DNA of 64,000 nt from an uncultured Latescibacterota bacterium (GTDB lineage: Bacteria; Latescibacterota; UBA2968; UBA8231), in the NCBI GenBank assembly GCA_951813615.1, contig OX638377.1, positions 1,302,001 through 1,366,000 of the forward strand. Reading direction: 5' to 3'. Under the pieces are notes generated by a model. It saw nothing but the letters and a program-made list of their open reading frames with translations. It was not told the DNA's origin and did not search any database. A program made the translations under genes and the position numbers. Positions 16,574-25,484 of this stretch are shown piece after piece; the stretch's first letter is position 1, and the number at the start of each line of letters is the position of its first letter.

Positions 16574-17023
16574 CTATTTTTCCTCTTGCTCGGCCGATTC
16601 GGTTGATTCAGCGGTTGCCTGCTCGACTGGCGCAGCTTCTTCCTGCTCGACCGGTTCAGTTGGTTCAGCGGCTTCTGGTTCAGTGGCTGCTTGCTCGGCT
16701 GGCGCAGCGGCCGCTTTCTTGCGCCGGCGCTTGGGCTTGTCGACGGTGAGGGCGTCGTCGCGCACCCGACCCTCCGCTCCCTTCCAGCGGGCCAAGATCC
16801 CTTGGCTGTGGAAGAGGTCGGCGACGGTTTCGCTCATCTGCGCGCCTTTGTTGAGCCACTCGATGGCCTGCTCTTCATCGATTTTGACGCTGGCGTTCAT
16901 GGGATCGTAGAGGCCCACCTCTGCGAGAGCGCGACCGTTGCGGGCGACGCTGACGTGGGCGGCGACGATCCGGTAATAAGGCTGTTTGCGTTTGCCTATT
17001 CTCTTAAGGCGAAGTTTGACCAA
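16574..17023 (-). CDS. rpsP: 30S ribosomal protein S16 with long acidic tail
   Basis: 149 aa, where S16 is usually 80-95. The first 85 residues are normal S16 (MVKLRLKRIGKRKQPYYRIV, then VGLYDPM and GAQMSETV). After a basic patch DKPKRRRKKAAAA comes a low-complexity tail of about 55 residues rich in Glu, Ala, Pro and Thr, with repeated PVEQ/EQEE-like words. Tails like this occur in some phyla, but this one is long. It lies between ffh and rimM. Confidence 0.96.
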   Translation of the reverse strand: MVKLRLKRIGKRKQPYYRIVAAHVSVARNGRALAEVGLYDPMNASVKIDEEQAIEWLNKGAQMSETVADLFHSQGILARWKGAEGRVRDDALTVDKPKRRRKKAAAAPAEQAATEPEAAEPTEPVEQEEAAPVEQATAESTESAEQEEK

Positions 17024-17046
17024 TGCTATTCTCCTTGGGAAGGATG

Positions 17047-18375
17047 CTAGCCCACAAGGGGCATTTTCATCTTCAAGCGGCCGCCTTTGGCGCGGCCCAT
17101 CTGTCGGATCATTTTCTGCATCATGTGAAATTGTTTGACTAGTTGATTCACCTCTTGGATGCTCGTGCCGCTGCCGCGGGCGATGCGCTTGCGGCGGCTA
17201 CCGTTGAGGATTTTGGGTTGGACTCGCTCTTGGCGGGTCATGGAGTTGATGATGGCTTCGACTTGGGTGAATGCGCTGTCGTCGAGTTGCATGTTCTTGG
17301 CGGCCTTGCCGCCTCCGGGGATCATGCCCATGAGTTGGTCGAGCGGCCCCATGCGGCGCACGGCTTGCAACTGCGAGAGAAAATCCTCAAAGGTGAAAGA
17401 GGCCCGGCGAAACTTTTCTTCTAGCTGTTTGGCCTTGTCGTGCTCCATGGCCTGTTCGGCCTTTTCCACTAGCGAGACAATGTCGCCCATGCCGAGGATG
17501 CGCGAGGCCATGCGGTCGGGGTGAAAAGACTCTAGATCTTCGATTTTCTCGCCGGTGCCGACGAATTTGATCGGCTGGCCCGTGACGGCGCGGACCGACA
17601 GGGCAGCTCCGCCGCGGGCGTCGCTGTCGAGCTTGGTCAGGGCGCAGCCGGTAAACGCGAGACGCTGGTTAAAGCGGGCGGCGGTTTCTACGGCGTCTTG
17701 GCCCAACATGCTGTCGGCGACAAAGAGGATCTCGTGCGGTTCGACGGCCTGCTGGATGCGATCCAGCTCGTCCATCATCTCTTCGTCGATGCTCAAGCGG
17801 CCCGCCGTGTCTATGAGCGCGATGCTGCGGTGGGTCTGGCGGGCTTGGTCGATGCCGCGACGGCAGATGGCGACCGGGTCGACACCTGCGGGTTGGCTGA
17901 AGACGGGCACGTCGATAGAGGCTCCCAGCGATTGGAGCTGGTCTACGGCAGCCGGGCGATACACGTCGGCGGCGATCAACAGTGGCGGTCGGCCTTTGTC
18001 CTTGAACTGGCGGGCTAGTTTGGCAGTCATAGTCGTCTTGCCACAGCCCTGCAGGCCGACGAGCATGACGACGGTCGGGGGGTGCTCGGCGAGATTGAGC
18101 GGGCTGTTATTGCCCCCCAGCAGGGCGACGAGTTCGCTGTGGACGATTTTGACTAGCTGTTGGCCCGGGGTCAGGCTCTTGAGGACGTCTTGGCCGAGAG
18201 CCTGCTCTTTGATCCGCTGAATGAAGTCCTTGGCGACTTTGAAGTTGACGTCGGCTTCGAGCAGAGAACGGCGAATCTGGCGCAGCGTATCGTCGATGTT
18301 GCGCTCGGTGATGCGTCCCTGCCCGCGGAGTGAGCGGAAGAGGTCGTCAAAGCGTTCGCTAAGTCGGTCAAACAT
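17047..18375 (-). CDS. ffh: Signal recognition particle GTPase Ffh
   Basis: 442 aa from the ATG at 18375 (MFDRLSERFDDLFRSLRGQG), the standard Ffh start. The frame is open for 133 more codons upstream, but that part is not Ffh-like and overlaps the promoter and the rpe gene. GTPase motifs are GLQGCGKTTMTAKLA (G1), DVYRPAA, DTAGR and TKLDSDARGG. The methionine-containing M domain follows, with GSGTSIQEVNQLVKQF and a C-terminus GRAKGGRLKMKMP. It binds SRP RNA and signal peptides and delivers ribosomes to FtsY. Confidence 0.97.
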   Translation of the reverse strand: MFDRLSERFDDLFRSLRGQGRITERNIDDTLRQIRRSLLEADVNFKVAKDFIQRIKEQALGQDVLKSLTPGQQLVKIVHSELVALLGGNNSPLNLAEHPPTVVMLVGLQGCGKTTMTAKLARQFKDKGRPPLLIAADVYRPAAVDQLQSLGASIDVPVFSQPAGVDPVAICRRGIDQARQTHRSIALIDTAGRLSIDEEMMDELDRIQQAVEPHEILFVADSMLGQDAVETAARFNQRLAFTGCALTKLDSDARGGAALSVRAVTGQPIKFVGTGEKIEDLESFHPDRMASRILGMGDIVSLVEKAEQAMEHDKAKQLEEKFRRASFTFEDFLSQLQAVRRMGPLDQLMGMIPGGGKAAKNMQLDDSAFTQVEAIINSMTRQERVQPKILNGSRRKRIARGSGTSIQEVNQLVKQFHMMQKMIRQMGRAKGGRLKMKMPLVG

Positions 18376-18416
18376 GGGCCGATGCGTCGAGTGGTAAAAT
18401 GCGACAAAGAAGCTAA

Positions 18417-18445
18417 AATATAAATTTAATATATAGATATAGCAA
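18417..18445 (-). promoter_or_regulatory. Putative sigma-70 promoter for the ffh-rplS operon
   Basis: On the minus strand, -35 TTGCTA (18440-18445), a 17-base spacer and -10 TATATT (18417-18422), about 40 bases before the ffh ATG. The region is strikingly AT-rich against its surroundings, which supports a promoter. Confidence 0.6.
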
Positions 18446-18455
18446 CAGAGGCAGG

Positions 18456-19103
18456 TCAGCCGCGCAGGTCGGCGATAACGCGGGCTGGGTCTTGAGCGCT
18501 GAAGACGGCTGAGCCAGCCACTAGACACTGAGCGCCGGCTCGGCGGCAGGCGGCGGCATTGCCGGGCTGGACTCCGCCGTCGATGCCGACGGGTATGTCT
18601 AGCCCACGGCGCTCGATTTCCGCGCACAGGTCGCGGATTTTGTCGAGGGCGGCGGGCTGAAAGGCTTGGCCGCCAAATCCCGGCTCGACGGACATGACCA
18701 AAGCCGAGTTGAGTTCGTCGAGATAGGGATAGAGGGCAGAGACGGGCGTACTTGGGTTGACCGCGAGGCCGCACTGAAGGCCGTGCTGGCGGATGGCGTC
18801 GAGTACGGCTTGGACGGACTCGAGTTCCACGTGGACGACGAGCGAATCCGACCCCGCTTCTTTGAAGGGGCCGATAAAGGGCAAGGGGTCTTGCAACATC
18901 AGGTGCGTGTTGAGTTCGAGGCGGGTGGTTTGGCGCACGGCCGCGACGACGGGCAAGCCAAAGCTGATGTTGGGGACGAAGTGCCCATCCATTACGTCGA
19001 GATGGAGAAAATCAGCCCCGCCGCGCTCGACGCGCTCGATGTCGTCAGCTAAATGGGCGAAGTCGGCGGCCAGAAGAGAAGGGCCGATGCGCGTGGCGTT
19101 CAT
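18456..19103 (-). CDS. rpe: Ribulose-phosphate 3-epimerase
   Basis: 215 aa. Family motifs: IGPSLLAADFAHL, LHLDVMDGHFVPNISFGLPV, VMSVEPGFGGQAFQ and PVGIDGGVQPGNAAACRRAGA, with catalytic Asp and metal histidines. It interconverts ribulose-5-P and xylulose-5-P in the pentose phosphate pathway. Its start overlaps the PASTA gene stop by 4 bases. Confidence 0.97.
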   Translation of the reverse strand: MNATRIGPSLLAADFAHLADDIERVERGGADFLHLDVMDGHFVPNISFGLPVVAAVRQTTRLELNTHLMLQDPLPFIGPFKEAGSDSLVVHVELESVQAVLDAIRQHGLQCGLAVNPSTPVSALYPYLDELNSALVMSVEPGFGGQAFQPAALDKIRDLCAEIERRGLDIPVGIDGGVQPGNAAACRRAGAQCLVAGSAVFSAQDPARVIADLRG

Positions 19104-19873
19104 GGTTCCTCCCAGTCGTCGAAGGCGTCTGGTTCCGGGGGTGGCGCTGCGGCACTGACGACGAGGTCAATGCGGCTGTGGCGCGAGATGCGCTGCCCGC
19201 CCGGCGGCGATTGCGCTAGGACCGTGCCGACGCGCTTTTGCTCGTCGATGCGCTTGGCAATGTGGCCGATGCGCAATTCGTATTTGCGCAAGGTGTCCTC
19301 CGCAGCTCCGATGGACAGGCCAATTAGATTCGGGATGCGTTTGAGGGCTGCGGGTGAGCCGTTGCTGACCCAGAGGTCAACCGAGCTGCCCAAGGCGAGT
19401 TGAGCACCGGGAGGGGGTGACTGCTCGACGATAGCGCCTTCGGGGAGGGTCTCTGAGGAGCGGTAGCGGATTTGGCCGATTTTGAGCTGATTTCCCTCTA
19501 GCTGCAAACGCGCCTCGCGCATACTGACGCGGCGCACATCGGGGACTTCGTAGTAGCGCGGTCCCTTGCTCACGATTAAGACGATGCGTCGCCCTTCTTT
19601 GACCAATTGCCCAACACTGGGGTCTTGATCGACGACCGCGTCGGCGGGGATGGTTTCGTGGTGCAGCGAATCGCCGATGGTCATCTTCAGCCCTGCTTCC
19701 TCGAGGTGTGCGGCTGCCTCGGGTGCAGAAAGGCCCTTAAGATCGGGGATTTGGACACTGGGCGTATCGACTAGGTACGGCATGACGATCTCGTCGAGTA
19801 GGACGAGGGCGATGATGCCGGCGAGGAATGCGCCCGCGGCGAGCAAGACCAATTGGCGGAGGATGTTTTTCAC
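19100..19873 (-). CDS. PASTA-domain membrane protein
   Basis: 257 aa. One N-terminal transmembrane helix (about 9-31) is followed by three PASTA-like repeats, each opening with a P-DL/PDVRR/PNLIGLS-type segment and ending around VVDQDPSVGQLVKEG, IVEQSPPPGAQLALGS and VLAQSPPGGQRISRHS. There is no kinase domain. PASTA domains bind peptidoglycan fragments, and stand-alone PASTA proteins between rsmB and rpe are common. It overlaps rsmB by 4 bases and rpe by 4 bases. Confidence 0.9.
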   Translation of the reverse strand: MKNILRQLVLLAAGAFLAGIIALVLLDEIVMPYLVDTPSVQIPDLKGLSAPEAAAHLEEAGLKMTIGDSLHHETIPADAVVDQDPSVGQLVKEGRRIVLIVSKGPRYYEVPDVRRVSMREARLQLEGNQLKIGQIRYRSSETLPEGAIVEQSPPPGAQLALGSSVDLWVSNGSPAALKRIPNLIGLSIGAAEDTLRKYELRIGHIAKRIDEQKRVGTVLAQSPPGGQRISRHSRIDLVVSAAAPPPEPDAFDDWEEP

Positions 19874-21186
19874 GATGCGGCCTTGCGGATGCGCGCGGCA
19901 AAACTGCCGTCGCCGGCGTGTTGGCCCGGTATGGTCAGTGCGTAGCGGCCGGCCCAGGGCTGGGCGGGAAAGTGGGTATCGGCGCGCTCCAGCCGCGCGG
20001 TCGGAGTCTGCTTTAAGAAACGCTCGACAATGGCTTCGTTTTCTTCCTCTTCCAAGCTACAGGTGCTGTACACCAAGACGCCGCCGGGCCGCAAGTGCTC
20101 GTACGCGCGTTGGAGAATCACCTGTTGGCGCGCTGTCAAGGCAGCAAATTCGGTTGGCTTGCGACGCCAGCGAGCATCTGGTCGCCGCCCGAGTACGCCG
20201 GTGGCGCTGCAGGGCACATCGGCGAGGACTCGGTCGAAGGTGCCGCATCCAGGGGTCGTGCTGTCGCGGGCCACTGGGCGGATGGTGCGTAGGCGCAGGC
20301 GTCGGGCGTTTTCGCGCACTCGATTGAGCCGTGGCAGTGAAATGTCGGCGGCTACGACCCAGCCGCGGTCGGCCATGGCAATGGCGGCTTGCACGGCCTT
20401 GCCGCCGGGTGCGCTACACAAGTCGAGCAGACGTTCGCCCGGCTGCGGGTCGAGTAGGTCCACGGCCAAGCCGGCGTTGGGGTCTTGGACCTGAAACTGC
20501 CCCTGCTGGTATGCGCGCGAGGCAAAGAGGTTCGCGCCGTTTGCTGCTCGGTAAAAGCCCGGCCTCGACTCGACTGGAGCTAGGTCGAGCTCGGCGACGG
20601 TTTCGCGGCTGGCGCGCAGTGGATTGAGGTAGATGTTGAGCGCGGCGGGTTGGTTGTTGGCCGCGAGCAAGTGCTCGACGGTTTCGCGGCCCCAGCGGCC
20701 GACCCAGCGCTCGACTAACCATTCTGGGTGAGAGTGGTACACGGCTAGATAATGGGTCGGGGTCTGCTGCTGATCGGGGTAGTTTATCTGTGCGCGTTGC
20801 CGCAGCAAGTTGCGGAGTACAGCGTTGACGAGTGAAGCGATGCCTTGGTGTGCTAAGTGCTTGGCTAGCTCGACCGAGGTATGGACGGCCGCGGACTGAG
20901 GCACGCGGTCGAGCCAGAAGAGTTGATAGGTGCCGAGGCGTAGGATGTGGCGGGCCCAGGGCGAGAGTTGGGCGACCGGGCGTGCACAGCAGGTGGCGAT
21001 GATCCAATCGAGCCGCTTCTGCCACCGCACCGAACCGAGGACCAACTGACGGGCAAAGCGCGCGTCGCGGTTGGTCGGCAAGCTCGCGTCGAGGATTTGT
21101 AGCAGTTCGTCGAAAGGTTGGGCCTGCTGCTCTAGGTCGCGGAGCAGGCGCGCTGCGGCAAGACGGGCTGGGTCGGGAGGGCGCAC
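19870..21186 (-). CDS. rsmB: 16S rRNA (cytosine-967-C5)-methyltransferase
   Basis: 438 aa with a GTG start. The N-terminal NusB-like RNA-binding domain includes LVLGSVRWQKRLDWII and VNAVLRNLLR. The SAM-dependent domain has LLDLCSAPGGKAVQAA, VLADVPCSATGVLGRRPDARW (the PC motif Cys) and VYSTCSLEEEENE (catalytic Cys). It methylates C967 of 16S rRNA. It begins 3 bases after the upstream secreted-protein gene. Confidence 0.95.
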   Translation of the reverse strand: MRPPDPARLAAARLLRDLEQQAQPFDELLQILDASLPTNRDARFARQLVLGSVRWQKRLDWIIATCCARPVAQLSPWARHILRLGTYQLFWLDRVPQSAAVHTSVELAKHLAHQGIASLVNAVLRNLLRQRAQINYPDQQQTPTHYLAVYHSHPEWLVERWVGRWGRETVEHLLAANNQPAALNIYLNPLRASRETVAELDLAPVESRPGFYRAANGANLFASRAYQQGQFQVQDPNAGLAVDLLDPQPGERLLDLCSAPGGKAVQAAIAMADRGWVVAADISLPRLNRVRENARRLRLRTIRPVARDSTTPGCGTFDRVLADVPCSATGVLGRRPDARWRRKPTEFAALTARQQVILQRAYEHLRPGGVLVYSTCSLEEEENEAIVERFLKQTPTARLERADTHFPAQPWAGRYALTIPGQHAGDGSFAARIRKAAS

Positions 21187-21189
21187 GGT

Positions 21190-22425
21190 TCAGCGCAGGA
21201 GCAGCATGGGACGGTGCAGTTCGGCCGAATCCGTCCGCAAGCGGTAGATGTAGAGGCCGCTGGCCGCTGGCGCACCGGTTGCCGACTGGCTATCCCAGTG
21301 GACCACGTGCTGCCCCGGAGATGTGTTCGCTGCAAAGGGCGTGGCCACCTTTTGCCCTATTATGTTGAAGATGTCAATTCGGGCAAAGCGAGGCTCTCCC
21401 TCGGGGATGGCGAAGGGGATAGTGGTACCGGCGTTAAAGGGATTGGGGTAGTTTTGAGCGAGGGTGGGTTCGCGCGGCAGGGCAAAGCCGGATGGCTCTG
21501 AGATGGACGTGGCAGCGTCCTCCCATACTACTTGGTTTTCTGCACATGAACCTTCGGCGCAGGTATTGAAAACGAGTGTGGTCGCCTGTTCGGCGTCGAG
21601 GAGGAGATAGGTCAGGCCGCGCTCGTCGCTGGTGGTCGTCACCTGCTGGGCCGCACCAGCCGGGATGGGGATGGCCTCGCCGTTAATCAACGCGTACGCT
21701 GGGCCTGCTCCGGAGTTGGTAATGTCCCAGGTAAAGGCCGTGCCCGCGCGGAGAGAACCAGCTTGGAAGAAGCGCGCCGACACGAGGACTTCTCCGGCGC
21801 TACCGTCGGCTAGACCACCGGTGCCGGTTGCAGAAAAGGAGGGGTTTTGCCCCGCCGAGCGGAAGAAGATGCCCTCTGGCAAAGCCTGTCCTTCGGCATC
21901 GCAGTAATTGCGCAAGAACGCGACTTGGGGGCGGATGTCGTCGCGCTCGTTAAAAGAAGGCCCGAGCGACACCACGTCGAGGTAGATGTCGATGGGCGTG
22001 GTGGGGCTGATGGAGTCGGCCACGGTGAACGCCATGTTCGCGAGATGGCCCTCGCCTGCTATCCCTGCCCCGCCGAGGGTCGCTATGCCCCATTGGGCGG
22101 TCTGGCCTATTATTTGCGGTGGTCCTGGGGCGACAAAGGAATTGGCTTTAGCGGTCTCGCCTATTGTGCCCGCGATGGCGGCGATGGCGTTGGCTGGCTC
22201 CCAACTAAACTCGAATTTGACTTGGCGCACGCTGCTCATGTTGCGCGCCGAGACGCTGAACTCCACGGTGCTATTCGCTGCAAACCCGCAGAACGGGCCT
22301 TCTTCACCGATAAGAATTTCAGCGTCTGCGTTGTTGCCGGCGGCCGCGAGGTGGGGCAACGCGGCGATGCCGAGAAGGGCTATATAGCAGAGAAACATGC
22401 ACTTTCCCCGAGTGATTGAGTTCAA
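21190..22425 (-). CDS. Secreted cohesin-like protein with FlgD-type C-terminal sorting domain
   Basis: 411 aa. A signal peptide (about 10-29, ending LPHLAAAG) is followed by a cohesin-like beta domain (about 33-165, with VEFSVSARNMSSVRQVKFEF) and a second beta region. The C-terminal 85 residues form a FlgD Ig-like module: LAQNYPNPFNAGTTIPFAIP, then IFNIIGQKVATPF and GLYIYRLRTDSAE. That module is the cell-surface/secretion tag seen in Latescibacterota, KSB1 and related phyla. It is placed directly before rsmB, unusual for a secreted protein. Confidence 0.82.
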   Translation of the reverse strand: MNSITRGKCMFLCYIALLGIAALPHLAAAGNNADAEILIGEEGPFCGFAANSTVEFSVSARNMSSVRQVKFEFSWEPANAIAAIAGTIGETAKANSFVAPGPPQIIGQTAQWGIATLGGAGIAGEGHLANMAFTVADSISPTTPIDIYLDVVSLGPSFNERDDIRPQVAFLRNYCDAEGQALPEGIFFRSAGQNPSFSATGTGGLADGSAGEVLVSARFFQAGSLRAGTAFTWDITNSGAGPAYALINGEAIPIPAGAAQQVTTTSDERGLTYLLLDAEQATTLVFNTCAEGSCAENQVVWEDAATSISEPSGFALPREPTLAQNYPNPFNAGTTIPFAIPEGEPRFARIDIFNIIGQKVATPFAANTSPGQHVVHWDSQSATGAPAASGLYIYRLRTDSAELHRPMLLLR

Positions 22426-22484
22426 AAAGCACAGCGAACAAATGTAAACAACGCTAGCATCTAAGCAAGCGCGTTAGCCCTGCC

Positions 22485-22514
22485 TTGACCGGGTTTTGCT
22501 GGGTGTGATATTAT
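22485..22514 (+). promoter_or_regulatory. Putative sigma-70 promoter for recJ
   Basis: -35 TTGACC (22485-22490), an 18-base spacer and -10 TATTAT (22509-22514). It lies in the divergent gap between the secreted protein gene and recJ. Confidence 0.55.
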
Positions 22515-22566
22515 TGTCTGAGCCGCGTTATACCAATTTCCCTATTATGTGAATAATCTGAGATTT

Positions 22567-24243
22567 ATGCGCCGTTATCCGGTTTGGAATGTCATCCGCG
22601 ACGATCCGTACGACAGCTTAATTGATGATCTGCTCGCTGGCCGTGGCCTGACTCGCGCCGCGCTGCAAGTGGGCCCTGAATCCCTGCACCCGCCCGAGCA
22701 GATGCAGGACATGGCACCCGCGGTTGCGCGCCTAGAACGCGCCATCCGCGACCGCGAGAAAATCGTCGTGTACGGCGATTACGACGTCGATGGGGTTTGC
22801 AGCACCACCGTGCTGATGGATTTTCTCGAACGGGTGGGTGCCGACTGCGACTGCCTTTTGCCCGACCGCCACAAGGACGGATATGGCCTCAAGCCGCCCG
22901 GGGTCGAACTCGCCATAGCAAAGGGCGCGCGCGTCATCGTCACGGTTGACAACGGCATCTCGGCCTACGAAGCCCTAGAATTGGCCGAAGCGCGCGGCGT
23001 GGAGGTCGTCGTCGTCGATCACCACCAGCAACTCGCCGAATTGCCGCGCGCCCTTGCCATCGTCAATCCCAATCGCCGCGATTGCGCGTATCCGTTCAAA
23101 AGTTTGGCTGGCGTTGGCGTCACCTTCAAGCTGGTGCAGGCCCTCAGCGCAGCTTTTCTCGCTGGCGAGGAGCGCCGCCGCTATCTCAACGAATTGCTCG
23201 ACCTCGTGGCCTTGGGGACAGTGGCCGATATCGTGCCCGTGCTGGGGGAAAATCGCCTGTTTATCCAACGCGGCCTGCAGATTCTCCAGCGCACCGAGCG
23301 CCTCGGGCTGCGCGCGCTCAAGAGGGTGGCCAATTCCGGGAATCAGCCCCTTGATGCTGCCAGTTTGGGTTTTCGCCTAGGGCCGCGGATCAATGTCGCC
23401 GGCCGCTTGAAGACGCCTGATATAGCGCTGCGGCTTTTGCGCTCCACAAGCGAGGGAGAGGCCGCGCAGTTGGCCGACGAACTCAACAAGCTCAATTCCC
23501 AGCGGCAGGCTTGGCAGCGCGAGGGCATACGGGAGGTCGAGGAACAGGTCGGCCCGGAGGAAGATGTGGAGGACCACATCATCGTGGTGCTGGGGGAGTG
23601 GAATTTGGGGATCGTCGGCCTGTTGGCCAGCAAGTTGTGCGAAAAATACGCCCGCCCCGCAGTCGTGTGTACCCAAGGCGGCGACCACGGCCTCTGCGTA
23701 GGTTCGGCCCGCAGCATCCCAGGCTACGACATCAGCGAGGGAATCCACGCCTGCGAAGAGCACTTGCAGACGCATGGCGGCCACCCGGCGGCCGCGGGTT
23801 TTTCGCTCGCAGTTGACGCTTTTGAGGCCTTTCGCCTCGCGCTGATCGATCACGCCAACACCCATATTAGTGCCGAGGCGCTACAACCCGCCTTGGACAT
23901 CGACCTGATGCTCAAGCCAGCCGACTTGAAGCTGGACACGGTGGAGCAACTCGCCGCGCTAGAGCCTTTTGGCAACGGCCACCGGCGTCCGGTTTTTGCC
24001 ATAGAGGACTGCCGGGTGGTTTGGTCGCAGCAGATTGGTAAAGGCCGCCACTTCAAGGCCGAATTGGAGGCAGGAGGCCGCCGCTGTGCTGCGCTGTGGT
24101 GGAATCAAAAAGACCTCGCGAACCAGGTGCGGTCGGGTGACCGGCTGAATGCGGCTTTCGAGCTGGAGGCAGACACCTATACTGGCAACGGTGCCGTGCA
24201 GATGGTGCTCAAGGATTTGTACTTGCGGGAGCCGGCGGCTTAG
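22567..24243 (+). CDS. recJ: Single-stranded-DNA-specific exonuclease RecJ
   Basis: 558 aa from the ATG at 22567; a GTG at 22549 would add six residues and neither has a clear ribosome site. DHH phosphoesterase motifs are present: VVYGDYDVDGVCSTTVLMDF, VDNGISAYEAL, VVVDHHQQ and LVALGTVADIVPVLGENR. The DHHA1 domain has THGGHPAAAGFSL, and the C-terminal OB-like part reads EPFGNGHRRPVFAIED. It degrades single-stranded DNA 5' to 3' in recombination and mismatch repair. Confidence 0.95.
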   Translation: MRRYPVWNVIRDDPYDSLIDDLLAGRGLTRAALQVGPESLHPPEQMQDMAPAVARLERAIRDREKIVVYGDYDVDGVCSTTVLMDFLERVGADCDCLLPDRHKDGYGLKPPGVELAIAKGARVIVTVDNGISAYEALELAEARGVEVVVVDHHQQLAELPRALAIVNPNRRDCAYPFKSLAGVGVTFKLVQALSAAFLAGEERRRYLNELLDLVALGTVADIVPVLGENRLFIQRGLQILQRTERLGLRALKRVANSGNQPLDAASLGFRLGPRINVAGRLKTPDIALRLLRSTSEGEAAQLADELNKLNSQRQAWQREGIREVEEQVGPEEDVEDHIIVVLGEWNLGIVGLLASKLCEKYARPAVVCTQGGDHGLCVGSARSIPGYDISEGIHACEEHLQTHGGHPAAAGFSLAVDAFEAFRLALIDHANTHISAEALQPALDIDLMLKPADLKLDTVEQLAALEPFGNGHRRPVFAIEDCRVVWSQQIGKGRHFKAELEAGGRRCAALWWNQKDLANQVRSGDRLNAAFELEADTYTGNGAVQMVLKDLYLREPAA

Positions 24244-24274
24244 AGAGCTTCCTGCTGAATTGGAGAATGCGAAC

Positions 24275-25483
24275 GTGATAAGCTCCCAATACACCAAGGA
24301 ATTGTGCAGCCGGGACAGCGACGCCAAAATCGTCCTGTTGGTCATCGATGGCTTGGGCGGATTGCCCCATCCCGCCACGGGTAAGTCGGAACTGGAGACG
24401 GCCCAGTTGCCCAACTTAGACGCGCTGGCCAAGGGGGGTGCCTGCGGCTTGCTTTCGCCGTTAGGGGCCGGTTTTACTCCGGGCAGCGGCCCGGCCCACT
24501 TAGCCCTCTTTGGCTACGATCCTTGGCAGAACCAAATCGGTCGCGGTGCTCTTTCGGCCCTTGGCTTGGGGCTGGACTTTGCTCGCGGCGACGTGGCGGC
24601 GCGCCTCAATTTTTGCACGGTGGATGCTGAGGGCCGGGTGAGCGATCGCCGCGCTGGTCGCATCCCCACGGAAAAAGGTCGCCAGCTTTGCGAAGTGTTA
24701 AAAGCAGTCGCGGTGCCCGAAGTGGAGGTGCAGGTCGCCGCCGAGATGGAGTACCGCGCTGGCGTGGTATTGCGCGGCGCGGGCTTGGGCGATCAAGTTT
24801 CGGATTCGGACCCACAGGTGACGGGCGTGCCGCCCAAGCCCCTGTCGGCGCTCGCGCCGGGTTCCGAGCGCACCGTCGAAGTGGCCGATGCCTTTTTAGC
24901 GCAAGCGGCTGCATTGCTCGCTGATGAGCACCCAGCCAACATGGTGCTGCTGCGCGGATTTGGTCGCTATCCAGAGCTGATGTCGATGGACGAGGCGTAC
25001 GGGTTGAAGGCGCTGGGCATTGCCGGATATCCCATGTACCGCGGCGTAGCCGGCGCTGTGGGCATGGATGTCGAAGAAGTCGGCTGGGACCTCGAATCCG
25101 AGTTCGCCTTGCTCGAAAGCCGCTACGCAGATTACGACTTTTTCTATGTCCACGTAAAGAAAACGGACAGCGCGGGCGAGGACGGCGATTTTGACTTGAA
25201 GGTGCGGTTACTAGAAGAGTTGGATGAGTACATTCCGAGGTTGCTCGCGCTGCAGCCCGAGGTGCTCATCGTCACCGGCGACCACTCGACCCCGTCGATT
25301 ATGCGCAGCCACAGTTGGCATCCCGTGCCTACGGTCATAGCTAGCCAGTGGACGTTGGCCGATGCGGCGGGTGAATTTTCCGAACGCGGTTGCAGCGCCG
25401 GTAGCCTCGGAATCGCGCCGGCGGCCAGCCTGATGGCTCATGCGTTGGCCCACGCGCGTCGGCTCGACAAATTCGGCGCTTGA
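24275..25483 (+). CDS. apgM: Cofactor-independent phosphoglycerate mutase, archaeal type
   Basis: 402 aa from a GTG at 24275 with GGAG 9 bases upstream. The alkaline-phosphatase-superfamily elements are IVLLVIDGLGGLPHP, a phosphorylated Ser/Thr site in TPGSGPAHLALFGYDP, DFFYVHVKKTDSAGEDGD and VTGDHSTPSIMRSHSWHPVP with metal His/Asp. The family converts 3- to 2-phosphoglycerate. It lies just after recJ (32 bases) and is followed with 1 base spacing by a phosphodiesterase. Confidence 0.93.
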   Translation: MISSQYTKELCSRDSDAKIVLLVIDGLGGLPHPATGKSELETAQLPNLDALAKGGACGLLSPLGAGFTPGSGPAHLALFGYDPWQNQIGRGALSALGLGLDFARGDVAARLNFCTVDAEGRVSDRRAGRIPTEKGRQLCEVLKAVAVPEVEVQVAAEMEYRAGVVLRGAGLGDQVSDSDPQVTGVPPKPLSALAPGSERTVEVADAFLAQAAALLADEHPANMVLLRGFGRYPELMSMDEAYGLKALGIAGYPMYRGVAGAVGMDVEEVGWDLESEFALLESRYADYDFFYVHVKKTDSAGEDGDFDLKVRLLEELDEYIPRLLALQPEVLIVTGDHSTPSIMRSHSWHPVPTVIASQWTLADAAGEFSERGCSAGSLGIAPAASLMAHALAHARRLDKFGA

Positions 25484-25484
25484 G

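Noticed and set aside
18376..18774. 133-codon N-terminal extension of Ffh
   Set aside because: It runs through the AT-rich promoter region and into rpe, and standard Ffh starts at MFDRLSERF.
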